NCBI GenBank assembly: GCA_029168955.1
Contig: JAPDOI010001427.1
Span: 62,001 to 126,000, forward strand
Direction of reading: 5' to 3'
DNA length: 64,000 nucleotides
Source: Aplectana chamaeleonis
Taxonomy: Eukaryota > Nematoda > Chromadorea > Rhabditida > Cosmocercidae
Shown here: piece after piece, positions 57,901 through 64,000 of the stretch
Numbering within the stretch: position 1 is the first letter of the stretch
Layout of the letters: each line of letters begins with the position of its first letter
The notes under the pieces: model-generated
What the model saw: only the letters and a program-made list of their open reading frames with translations
Told to the model about the DNA's origin: nothing
Databases searched by the model: none
Program-made: the position numbers and the translations under genes

Positions 57901-60900
57901 CGAAGTGAGCGAGGAATGAATTTTTCAGAAGATTCTCAAACGCGTTTATTTTTCGAAAGCAGGGGTTTTTCGGAGCTTCTTTGCTATTATCGCTTACCTC
58001 AAGAGCTCGACTACTCAAAAACCATTGAAAAATACAACACCGTTTTTTTTGCGCGTACGATATCTTTAAAGAATTCAGTTGTCTCTAGAAGTGCTCAGGA
58101 ATTACTTTAGACGAAAAATAAAAGATGGCAAAACAGGCATTTATAGAAATCTCGATAATTTGGTGCAGGCGGACACCATGGAATAACTTGTTCTTGAGCG
58201 TTTTTTCTCCAACTTTTCACTTATTTTAACCTTTGTGATGGCCGGATCTACCTTCAAATGGGGATGGCACATCAACCGTTTTCAACCGTTTTTTATCGCG
58301 AATCTTGCTTTTAACCGATGAACGTCGGTCCCTGGCTGGGCGTTTGTGCACTCCTATATGAGATAAATCATAAGAAATAAAGATTAAGATCTACCATGTA
58401 CTCAAAATCAGTACAGTAAAACAACAAGGAAAAGTGGCTCTGAAGTGGAGAACAGATCTAACTAAACTTGCAAATAACTGTGAATTTGTAATGGATTATG
58501 TGCAAAAGGAATAATATACCTACGCATATTCTCACACTGTACACTCCCACGAACTCCTACACAAGACCGTGTAAGAACTGTACGATAACCAGAGAGACAT
58601 GGGACTATGAACGGCAAAGATTCATCATTAGAATGAGGACCTCGCATACAAAATTTCACGGCATTCCGGGATTCCGGAGAGCATGCACAACCACATCGCT
58701 TACCGTTGACATATCAAAATGCGGAGCATAATGACCACCGAGGCCATAATTGGCGACCTATAAAAGAAAAATTCAATTTCAGAGGGTAACAAACTGAAAC
58801 TAACTCGGGCAAAGTCGAAGTGTGGATCATAATGACCACCGAGACCATAGTTCGCCACCTGAAAACCATATCGGATAAGCTTCACAGGCCGAATTCAACA
58901 AAAAGAAATGCACGGTGTAGTCCACAAAAAGTTGTTCATTAAAAGCAGAGTTCACGATGATTTTCGTTCCCAAGTTTTTCACATAAAACAGTGCGTTGGC
59001 CTCCAAGTGTTACCAAAACTACGAAGAAACTGCGAGAAACATTAAAACGTCGTGTTTCAGTAAAATTATTCTATAACACGGACTAGTTGTCCGGTTGGAT
59101 AAACATGTTCATGGTGGTAGTCACAGGTTAAAAATTGGATCAATCGAAAATAGAAGAATATTTTATGCAAAGCAGGATTAGTTGGGGCTCTAAGGAAAGA
59201 ACGGAGCAATAGAGAGTAGAGAATTGCAAAGGGGAGATCCACAAAAGGTTTCATCGTCACAACAAATACTTCCTGTGAGACTTGAGAGACGGGGTGAGAT
59301 TAAAGGATTTCGTGTTATTCTGGTGCGTTGTTCTCGATTTCTACGTCATTTTAATTCTACCCGGAGGCCATTTAACCCACCTAGCAAATAATCTCAAAAT
59401 TGAAGATTATCATCAACACTGCGTTTGATACATTAATGAAAAGCGGTCCTTTGGTGATCAATATAAATGAATGGACCGCCTATCATTGATATGTGAACGC
59501 GCAGCTTTTGGTATACTCGGTTCCAATCGTTGCAGCCATGGAAGAGCCCATTAGGGCAAAGTTTTCCCTCAGAGTCTGTGCCACGAAACTCACAAACGAT
59601 TTCGTATAAAATGAGATATTTACGGAACCATCCCGTTCACTCCACCAGTGACGATGCGGCTTCGTGAGTGATCCATCGTAAGCGGGATTATGAAAGACAG
59701 CGGATCACCGAATCCTGTGTAAGTAGATTTTGATTCAACAGCACTGCGTGCGCTGAGTAAAAGGAAAAACTGCTGCCTCCCTTATCTCTTCGAAGGTTGA
59801 ATTGAATAGAGAAGAGTATAATCCTTCATGGACTTTAGCATGAAACAGAATCTTGTCCCTGAAACGCTGGAAGAGAGTGTCCCATCGACATCAGCCATTC
59901 CCACCTGGTATTCTATTTGAATTTTCGGGATGCTTTCTACCTGTCAATTCCTCACATTTTTCCTTATTGCCGACCTACAAAAACAATTCAATGTCTACCA
60001 AGTCCTGATTAAACGTTTTGTTCTACTATGAAGATGCTTTGACGACACAAAGAACGATAAAGCTGTTTCCTCATTACTGCCAAATTAAAGATGGCTACCC
60101 CCAGTACAAGGTATGCTACTGTACCACATTTCAAACTTCCGTGGTCGGGAACTTTTTCGCGCAAACTTACTGCACAGGGGGTTCAAAAGGTTCAACACAA
60201 GAATGAAGTCCGTTGGAGGCAACTGCTTCTTTCTATTATAGTTGCGCATGACTGTAAACTGCTCAATCGCCATTTCTACAATACAGACGTCCGCGATAGC
60301 AGCATTAAAAGCAGAGGACACCCAGAGAAATATTTTTCGTTTTCTGCTAATCTTAGAGAAAATCGCACGCTGATCACAATGGTGTTTCTGAAATCGCTCA
60401 AGGTTCCCTATAAACGGAGTTATGGCTCCTAAAAAATGTTCATGTTTCGAGGGCGAAAATTTAGTAGACGAGTTGTCTCAGGACTGTATTCGCAGTCGCT
60501 GCACGAGAGCTAACCAGATTAAAGGAGGCACACCGTTAAGAGATTGGAGAACGACGATGCGGTTGAAATTCATCCATCCATCTAGCCGCTCTTGAGTTCG
60601 AAAACCAGGAAGGGGGTCGGGCCCGTGGTGGTCGCTTATATCTGGCTTATTTGGGGGAATCGAGATCTCACACTTGGCACGTGTTATACAGGAGGGACCT
60701 ACTATACACTTGAATGGAAATTACAAAATTCATATCTGAGGGTATACTGCGCCTTTGAAGGCAGCATATACTCTCGTATACGTGGTTGAGATAAGTACGG
60801 AAATAGAATGGTATGGCTCAGAACACCGCGCCTACGCATTTTGAAGCGTCAAAAATGACCCACAAAGACGCTGCACGAGTAAGAAGTTGGCCCACCCTGT

Positions 60901-63582
60901 ATGTCCCCGACCTCTGTATTTGCCGTCCTCCTCCAAAACAGGGGTGCTCGGCCAATCCCATCGTCGTCGATGTATGTGTGAGGTGATATACCACCCAAAA
61001 ACATCGCCGACGGTGGGAATGGCCCAGCACCCCTGTTTTGGAGGAGGGCGGCAAATACAAAGGGCGGAGAAATACAGGGCGGGGCCAACTTCTTACTCGC
61101 GTAGGGGCACTGTGGGTCGTTTCTGATCCTTCAAAAAGCGTAGGTGTTGTGCTCTGCGCTATACCATTCTACTTATGCAGTTATCTCAACCACGTTTACG
61201 AGCGTGTACATATGTATGCTGCCTTTAAGGCGATGAAACGCTATCAATGTTGCACTGCGTCGCAGCTCTTGCAACTTTTGCACATGTACTGTAGCATTGC
61301 CAGCATAAAAACTTTGCAGTTTCGTAATACTGCAACCTCATATCTCGAAGTTTACCTGCTTGCTAATCCTATTGGCATTCAAAATTCCAGCAATCAAAGA
61401 TACAGAGCTTTGAACGCGCTAGGTTTCGATTATTATATGACGGCAGAATCATATTACAGAATATACATTGGGTCCGACTCATTTCGGAAAACTGCAAAAT
61501 CTGTTTTTCTCTTCACCGTCAATCTAATGCTTGAAGAAAAGTTTGCTTTCCTATCGAAACTCATTATGCCATTCATGCGAGGACAAAATTGTCGTCGACT
61601 TCACATTGAGTGTTCGTAAAAGGAAGGTTATTCAAAATGATTCGGATATTCGAAAAAATCGGATATTTTACGATTTCTTGTCACAGAAACTCCTAGTTAC
61701 TCTTGTGCTGAGATCATTCTGCCTTTTTAGTCCAGATACATCCAAACGTAAACCTTTCAGTTCAGGGTAAAGCAGAAAAGAGTGATTATTACAATTATCC
61801 TCAATGAGTCGAATCCAATGTATAATACAGAAGAACACCGGCGGGTCCCGGAGGAAGTTAGGCAGAATGCGTAGGCAATGTCGTAATTTCAGAAGGAATT
61901 CAGCTAAAGAACACTAATTGGCCACTGCTCGGCGATATTAACAGAAACTGCGAACCTGGAGATCCTCTGAAGTAGCCTGATTGAGGTTGGTCATATCTCC
62001 GATTCTTCTGTTCACCCGAGCAACCACCTCATGCTCCTCTTCTTTCAACCACGCGCTGAAGCAGCATTTAAGAAGTTGGGAAAACAAGAAGATCGCAGTT
62101 TTGAAATTCCAAACCTAATTGGAAATTCGGAACATACACAAAGGAACCAATAACTCCTCGTTAGACGAACATTTTCGAAAACACGAATAAAAACATAGAG
62201 GACAATGATTAGCGATTACCTCTTGCTAATACGGTAGTTGGCCGTTTCTAGTTCACCTGTCACAGCATTCTGTACAGTAGCACGTTTGAGCTGAAAACGA
62301 AACCACACAATCATGCAGGTCAGCTACGTGGTCTAGACAGGGTCAAGAAGGGTACATACATTTGGGGCAATAACTGGAAACAAGTGGTGCGGACAAACCA
62401 AACACATGAAAACTGTGGCTGTTTCCAACAACTGGTCAATAGGCCCCGTTCGTAGGGGGGCGGCATAAACTGGTAACAGCCGATTCCAGTAATAGGTGGT
62501 TAGGAGGAACTTCGTATTTTCAGAGGGTTTTTTGGACCGGAAAGACTTGGATTGCTCCAACACGTTGAAAAGAACTTGGACAAACTTACAGCTGCCTACC
62601 CGCCGACAAGCTATAAAACTGCTATCGTAAAGTCTGAGCTCGCAAAACTCCGAGTTTCTGCAGCGAAAAGAAGAGCTATTTTCTCCGAAGCATTGAGCAA
62701 CTACTAAAATGCAACCATACGTTACAGAAAAGATCACTGTGAAAGAAACTAGCTAGAAGCTTCCGCTGCTCCGATGAAGAAATTCAACAAGTTTGCTTGA
62801 ATTCATCGGATATTCAACGTATCTCTAGCTGAAAAATAGCCTCAATAGTATGAAATGCAAAAAAGGATGAAATACTAGAGAAAAGGTGAAAATAGAAGGG
62901 CAGAATTTGGAAGAAAACTAAGACTTTGAAAATGGAGATTATGTTGATGGATGAGACACAACTGAGCTCAATCAACTACATAGCTTTCCATATTCGTATT
63001 CTCAATATTTTCATAGCTTTGATAAGAAGTTTTCATGTGATAAAAAGTTTTGTAGGCACTGAAAGCAATTCGCTATGCGAAATTTCAGAAGAAAATAGGA
63101 AACAGGTCATAAAATTAGAAATACCTGCTTTTACATACATTTGAAGGAGAAATTACGGTGTGAAAAAAACGTTGAATCACCTTGATCTTCAAAAGAAAAA
63201 TATCCCTGCACATAAGGCATGAAAACAATGAGAAAATAACGAGCGTCCACTCGTTAATCAAACAACGAAAATTTTCAAAAGCTGATCAGCAACAGATGAC
63301 TCGAAAGTACTAAGTTCCAAAAGACGAAGAGTATTTAAAAACTACGTAAAGATGGATCCGGCTGTCCCATGTTTATTACATCCCCTGTCAGCACGCGCTT
63401 ATTGGCAACTTGGAGGAAATAGTAGCACCAACATCATGAATACCAACAGAAGACACACAGTGGATAGTTAGCGAAGATTTAAACAGAATCTCACTTCATT
63501 CACCAAATATATACCTCTTCGAAATGCGGTAATTGACGGTGATCAGGGACCCATTCTCGGACTTCACCGTGGCGCGCTCCAG
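48862..63582 (-). CDS. P4HA: Collagen prolyl 4-hydroxylase alpha subunit, 3' catalytic part (multi-exon, 5' end outside window)
   Basis: This gene encodes the catalytic alpha subunit of the ER enzyme that hydroxylates proline in X-Pro-Gly collagen repeats, using Fe(II), 2-oxoglutarate, O2 and ascorbate, in complex with protein disulfide isomerase. Nine exons are read on the minus strand: 63582-63515, 62290-62220, 62055-61956, 58858-58805, 58757-58704, 55726-55667, 55630-55565, 49342-49178 and 48987-48862. All introns are GT..AG and phases fit throughout. Together they cover the family's 2-oxoglutarate dioxygenase domain from RATV through SKSAWL, VANYG..PHFD, GNRIAT, GGATVF, RHAACPV and KWVSNKW to the C-terminus. 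The iron ligands (HxD and the distal His) and the 2-oxoglutarate-binding Lys are present. The PDI-binding and peptide-binding N-terminal regions must lie above 64 kb. Six exons form three duplicated pairs. Large introns are filled with MITEs, but no exon is disrupted. Nematode orthologues would be of the dpy-18/phy type; which paralogue is not determinable here. Confidence 0.96.
49178..49342 (-). CDS. P4HA: P4HA exon, GGATVF..RHAACPV catalytic core (165 bp)
   Basis: After acceptor TTCTTTCTAG it encodes 55 codons starting MTQPERGGATVF, with FPSKYDALFWYNL, SGEGDMRTRHAACPV and LLGVKW at the end, then donor GTATGT. RHAACPV carries the third Fe(II) ligand (His), and the Lys of GVKW is the family's 2-oxoglutarate C5-carboxylate ligand. 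The initial ATG is an internal Met, since the preceding exon ends in phase 0 and the family reads Y-M-S/T here. No second copy of this exon was seen. Confidence 0.97.
49343..50130. other. P4HA intron, 3' part
   Basis: Intronic on the minus strand. It has TTAAAGGCAGCAGACGCGCT near 49534 (a MITE-like left end) and GTGCCGCGCTTGCGGTGAGG (49978), which recurs at 54328 as part of a palindrome. Confidence 0.5.
50137..51174 (+). mobile_element. MITE A with nested MITE B
   Basis: The outer A element starts TA-AAGGCAGTGTTCACGATG and ends ATCGTGAACACTGCCTT-TA. The B insertion is at 50482-51031. The B insertion point is about 18 bp from the one in the 28.9-kb copy, so the two nestings are independent. 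Confidence 0.9.
50482..51031 (+). mobile_element. MITE B, copy 2 (550 bp)
   Basis: AAGGCAGTGGTCGCGATCAA to TTCATCGTGACCACTGCCTT, flanked by TA. Nearly collinear with 51682-52231. Confidence 0.93.
51177..51679 (+). mobile_element. MITE C, copy 3
   Basis: AAGGCAGAGTCCACGATAAA to a duplicated right end (CGTGAACACTGCCTATCGTG then AACACTGCCTT). It shares its TA with MITE A on the left; a mutated TG joins it to MITE B on the right. Confidence 0.88.
51682..52231 (+). mobile_element. MITE B, copy 3 (550 bp)
   Basis: AAGGCAGTGGTCGCGATCAA to CATCGTGACCACTGCCTT-TA. The same length as copy 2, with scattered substitutions. Confidence 0.93.
52330..53144 (+). mobile_element. MITE D interrupted by a CGAACGAAA-rich element
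   Basis: The D ends are TA-AAGGCGGCGTTCACGATG and TTATCGTGAACACTGCCTT-TA. Collinearity with 46314-46752 breaks at CCTAGG..TC and resumes at GTGTCGAAAGAACGG. Confidence 0.88.
52379..52774. mobile_element. 396-bp insertion of TTCGTTCG-rich repeats with short TIRs
   Basis: The ends TAGTTGTGCA and TGTACAACTA are inverted (one mismatch) and an imperfect CTAGG-TT duplication flanks the insert. The interior is made of diverged GAACGAAATTTTTCGAAA-type repeats, related to the 41-bp satellite at 21.9 kb. Open frames rich in R, S, F and E on both strands are artefacts. Confidence 0.7.
53145..54275. other. P4HA intron, unique-looking sequence
   Basis: Contains a short homeodomain-like open frame (53275-53481, plus strand) and a tRNA-like A/B-box stretch (about 53848-53920). 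No firm gene. The open frames at 54037-54324 overlap on both strands without a recognised family. Confidence 0.35.
53848..53922 (+). pseudogene. tRNA-like relic (A box and B box)
   Basis: GGTTGCATAGCTCAGAAGAT with a D-stem GCTC..GAGC, and GGTTCAACGCT about 45 bases later, resemble Pol III internal promoters. The anticodon stem and the acceptor stem do not pair, so it is at best a degenerate tRNA or tRNA-derived SINE. Confidence 0.3.
54279..54362. repeat. Near-perfect palindrome, about 38-bp arms
   Basis: GGCATCTTTCATAGTACCCA then CCGCAAGCGCGGCA, mirrored as TGCCGCGCTTGCGG and TGGGTATTATGAAGGATGCC. A half-copy is at 49973-50025. Confidence 0.85.
54365..54470. mobile_element. 106-bp hAT-type MITE with central GC hairpin
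   Basis: The ends CAGGGATG and CATCCCTG lie next to a near-perfect 8-bp duplication (ATGCCCAA / ATGCCCGA). Subterminal GTTAGTCGTT / AACGACTAAC pair. The centre is GGTGAGCGC-TTC-GCGCTCACC. It shares its first 8 bases with the 10.6-kb hAT-like element. Confidence 0.75.
54820..54975 (-). repeat. Uninterrupted (empty-site) copy of host repeat
   Basis: The inverse of 20370-20440 joined to 20926-20990, with no MITE E between GGAGGTTA and GAGACAGTGAG. It is a natural empty site. Confidence 0.8.
55565..55630 (-). CDS. P4HA: P4HA exon, copy 2 of the GNRIAT pair (66 bp, 22 codons)
   Basis: It encodes KEEKNAFKSLNTGNRIATVL then YY, between acceptor TTTTATAG and donor GTAAGC. This is the usual animal form, with an acidic linker, AFK.L and TGNRIAT. 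It is two codons longer than its partner, the same difference as between the two human P4HA2 isoforms (family knowledge). It joins in phase to the GGATVF exon 6.2 kb downstream. Confidence 0.94.
55667..55726 (-). CDS. P4HA: P4HA exon, copy 1 of the GNRIAT pair (60 bp, 20 codons)
   Basis: It encodes RGETEPYRENGNRIATVLFY between acceptor TTTTTAG and donor GTAAGTG, phase 0 at both ends. It resembles the shorter member of the human P4HA2 alternative exon pair, which has a TEGNR-type sequence instead of LGTGNR. The next exon copy starts only 36 bases downstream, which is too short for a normal intron, so the two copies are unlikely to be spliced to each other. Confidence 0.92.
55859..55995. repeat. 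Near-perfect palindrome, about 65-bp arms
   Basis: The arms share GAGCAGAGTGCCAACAG, GCGCGGCGCGGCCT and TATTGATAGATCGC, mirrored around 55927. It lies in the P4HA intron upstream (minus strand) of the 60-bp exon, about 130 bases from its acceptor. Confidence 0.88.
56235..56345. repeat. About 62-bp tandem duplication
   Basis: Two copies of ATATCCGGCGATTCACTGC / TGTTTGCAGGTTTCGA-CATG. Confidence 0.85.
56400..56665. repeat. GC-rich dispersed repeat, copy 3
   Basis: CGGTCCGCGACAGGGACATC, ACGCCACGGTCGACCGCGAG and GAGGACCGCGGG resemble 13190-13415 and 37660-37915. It is followed by CCTTATATACG, parallel to CTTTTATACCGG in the 37.9-kb copy. Confidence 0.55.
56895..57000. repeat. About 52-bp tandem duplication
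   Basis: Two copies of GATGGGACGGTTCARTGCGC / GTTAGAAACGCCAGRATGTCT. Confidence 0.85.
57084..57350 (+). mobile_element. MITE of the AAGGCARTG family, right end unclear
   Basis: It begins TA-AAGGCAATGTTCACGATA. The interior has no copy elsewhere in the window. It abuts the small MITE at 57351. Confidence 0.6.
57351..57537. mobile_element. 187-bp palindromic MITE
   Basis: AAGGCAGTGTTCACGATGAA with CATTTCATCGTGACCACCGC-CTT at the other end, followed by TA. The arms extend through GAATGA and CTATTCATTT. Confidence 0.8.
57538..58700. other. P4HA intron, no feature recognised
   Basis: Contains TTTATCGCGAATCTTGCTTTTAA (58288), an old MITE right end. The open frames here are short and unrecognised. 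Confidence 0.4.
58704..58757 (-). CDS. P4HA: P4HA exon, copy 2 of the VANYG..HFD pair (54 bp, divergent)
   Basis: It encodes VANYGLGGHYAPHFDMST, 18 codons in phase 0, between acceptor TTTTATAG and donor GTAAGC. The HFD iron ligands are kept, but the acidic residue before PHFD is Ala and the canonical FAR end is MST. Codon usage differs at many third positions from copy 1, so it is not a recent duplicate. The gap from copy 1 is only 47 bases, still long enough to act as a nematode intron. Inclusion of both exons would keep the frame. Confidence 0.9.
58805..58858 (-). CDS. P4HA: P4HA exon, copy 1 of the VANYG..HFD pair (54 bp, canonical)
   Basis: It encodes VANYGLGGHYDPHFDFAR, 18 complete codons in phase 0, between acceptor GGTTTTCAG and donor GTTAGT. 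This is the iron-binding loop: the His and Asp of HFD are two of the three Fe(II) ligands in the family. The sequence, including the ending FAR, matches the standard animal P4H consensus. A homologous 54-bp exon follows 46 bases downstream. Confidence 0.96.
58942..59425 (+). mobile_element. MITE A, uninterrupted copy (about 484 bp)
   Basis: TTA-AAAGCAGAGTTCACGATG to ATTATCATCAACACTGCGTT-TG. It serves as the reference for the two nested A copies (28.9 and 50.1 kb). It lies in the P4HA intron only about 80 bases upstream of the canonical 54-bp exon. Confidence 0.88.
59426..60300. other. P4HA intron, no feature recognised
   Basis: No coding signature on the minus strand with splice-site borders; nothing repetitive was recognised. 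Confidence 0.4.
60308..60755 (+). mobile_element. MITE E, copy 4
   Basis: TTA-AAAGCAGAGGACACCCAG to GGTATACTGCGCCTT. The interior GTTATGGCTCC, GACGAGTTGTCTCAGGACTG and TATACAGGAGGGACCTACTA matches 20441-20925. It is joined directly to the next foldback. Confidence 0.85.
60758..61225. mobile_element. 468-bp foldback MITE with AAGGCAGC ends
   Basis: The left arm 60758-60985 (AAGGCAGCATATACTCTCGT, GGTTGAGATAAGTACGGAAA, GTAAGAAGTTGGCCC, CCAAAACAGGGGTGCT) and the right arm 61000-61225 are inverted, ending TATGCTGCCTT-TA. The start of the 193-codon open frame at 61038-61619 lies in its right arm. Confidence 0.9.
61226..61955. other. P4HA intron; open frame without recognised family
   Basis: The plus-strand open frame continuing from the foldback to 61619 encodes a peptide I do not recognise (CTASQLLQLLHMYCS, VFLFTVNLMLEEKFAFLSK). 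No start outside the foldback and no homologue are apparent, so I do not call a gene. Confidence 0.35.
61956..62055 (-). CDS. P4HA: P4HA exon, SAWL..VNRRI segment (100 bp)
   Basis: After acceptor GCTTCAG it reads (S)AWLKEEEHEVVARVNRRI, then GDMTNLNQATSEDLQ, and stops at donor GTTCGC with a complete codon. This is the helical segment between the RATV strand and the first iron-binding loop in P4H alpha subunits, where the family has SAWL..VV.RIN.RI..(T)..EDLQ. It is single copy in the window and follows a 164-bp intron, so it is a constitutive exon between two duplicated exon pairs. Confidence 0.96.
62220..62290 (-). CDS. P4HA: P4HA exon, copy 2 of the RATV..YRISK pair (71 bp)
   Basis: It reads LKRATVQNAVTGELETANYR then ISK plus two bases, between acceptor GTTTTCAG and donor GTAATC. 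The two trailing bases join the first base of the next exon to give S, producing the family's YRISKSAWL. At 71 bp it equals the length known for the alternative exons 9 and 10 of human P4HA1 (family knowledge). The residues VTGELET are closer to the usual family sequence than the partner's ENGSLIT. Confidence 0.94.
62291..63514. other. P4HA intron between the 68- and 71-bp exons
   Basis: 1.2 kb, AT-rich, with no MITE recognised, in contrast to the larger introns downstream. Confidence 0.5.
63515..63582 (-). CDS. P4HA: P4HA exon, copy 1 of the RATV..YRISK pair (68 bp)
   Basis: It reads LERATVKSENGSLITVNYRI then SK plus two bases, ending at donor GTATAT. It aligns with the exon at 62220-62290 and is one codon shorter. 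Both enter in phase 0 and leave with two extra bases, so splicing both together would shift the frame. The acceptor reads TTTTGAG rather than TTTTCAG, which looks weaker than the acceptor of the partner exon. It corresponds in position to the paired exons 9/10 of vertebrate P4HA1. No exon further upstream was found between here and 64 kb. Confidence 0.9.
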
Positions 63583-64000
63583 CTCAAAAGCAATTCAAGG
63601 CTTTTCAGGAAGGAGACTACATCCATTGGCATACAATACTGCCGCTATCCAAGAGAAAAAATGGGCGAAATGGGCAAAGTGGGCAACTAAAGCGTCTTTC
63701 GACCAAAACTCGCCTCAAAGTCCTCCGATTTCAATTTCGAAAGGACCAAAATGTCCACCGTGCCACAATCTGTCTGACCACATGAGATAAAATCGGAAAT
63801 TTTTTAAGAAAACGCTTTTTTAAGATGCAGTTAGTTATGAATTTGATAATTTTATCCCAAGATGACGAGCCCATTCGGTCAAAAACAACCGTACGCTGTC
63901 TCTAGCATGGTCAAAATGAAAATGTATTTCGCCTTAAAAAATAATGTTGCTCCCAAATTTCGCAAAATATTTTTGCATGATTGACTAGATCACGACATGC
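63583..64000. other. P4HA intron or upstream sequence to the window end
   Basis: I looked for the preceding conserved exon (family motif with FHDII and LA.P.L) on the minus strand and did not find it. A plus-strand open frame (63533-63790) is the shadow of the 68-bp exon plus intron. Confidence 0.45.

Noticed and set aside
58704..58757. Second HxD exon (and the 60-bp exon) as dead exon relics
   Set aside because: Both keep intact splice sites, phase, HFD or GNRIAT residues and no stops; decay would have broken at least one of these.
61038..61619. 193-codon open frame as an intron-nested gene
   Set aside because: Its first half is the right arm of a foldback MITE, and the rest shows no recognisable family; chance frame more likely, though expression would change this.

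Overview
This is eukaryotic, intron-containing, very repeat-rich DNA, most likely from a nematode. The introns of the one gene found are short near its alternative exons and end in TTTTCAG, TTTTAG or TATAG. The window is crowded with MITEs, foldback elements and satellites. The encoded enzyme is a cuticle-type collagen prolyl 4-hydroxylase. No species is claimed.

The only gene I can support lies on the minus strand from about 63.58 kb down to 48.86 kb. It is the 3' (catalytic) part of a collagen prolyl 4-hydroxylase alpha subunit (P4HA / PHY family); its 5' exons lie beyond 64 kb. Nine exons are readable, with consistent splice sites and phases. Six of them form three adjacent homologous pairs: 68/71 bp, 54/54 bp and 60/66 bp. 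Two pairs correspond in position and length to the mutually exclusive exon pairs of vertebrate P4HA1 and P4HA2; the third carries the HxD iron ligands. One gene could therefore encode up to eight active-site variants. This is the most interesting signal in the window.

The rest is repeat landscape. 0-15 kb: a 42-bp minisatellite (1.2-2.5 kb), a 726-bp TIR element, several foldbacks, a second minisatellite block in reverse orientation (10.7-11.7 kb), a tandem triplication of about 317 bp (13.4-14.3 kb) and copies of a G-rich dispersed repeat. 15-20 kb: AT-rich foldbacks and short tandem repeats. 19.5-30.1 kb: a 10.6-kb hAT-like element bounded by a perfect 8-bp target duplication. It contains a second 7.0-kb hAT-like element, also with a perfect 8-bp duplication, that carries two satellite blocks and a giant inverted repeat. 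30-48 kb: foldbacks, three more 42-bp minisatellite arrays (the largest 2.8 kb, at 38.5-41.2 kb) and MITEs. 46-61 kb: many TA-flanked MITEs sharing the end AAGGCAGTGTTCACGAT, often joined end to end through one shared TA; most of these lie inside introns of the P4HA gene.

No RNA gene, CRISPR array, operon or transposase gene could be supported. Long open frames outside the P4HA exons are side effects of repeats whose period is a multiple of three, or of low complexity. Positions of repeat edges are approximate unless target duplications or TA flanks are stated.
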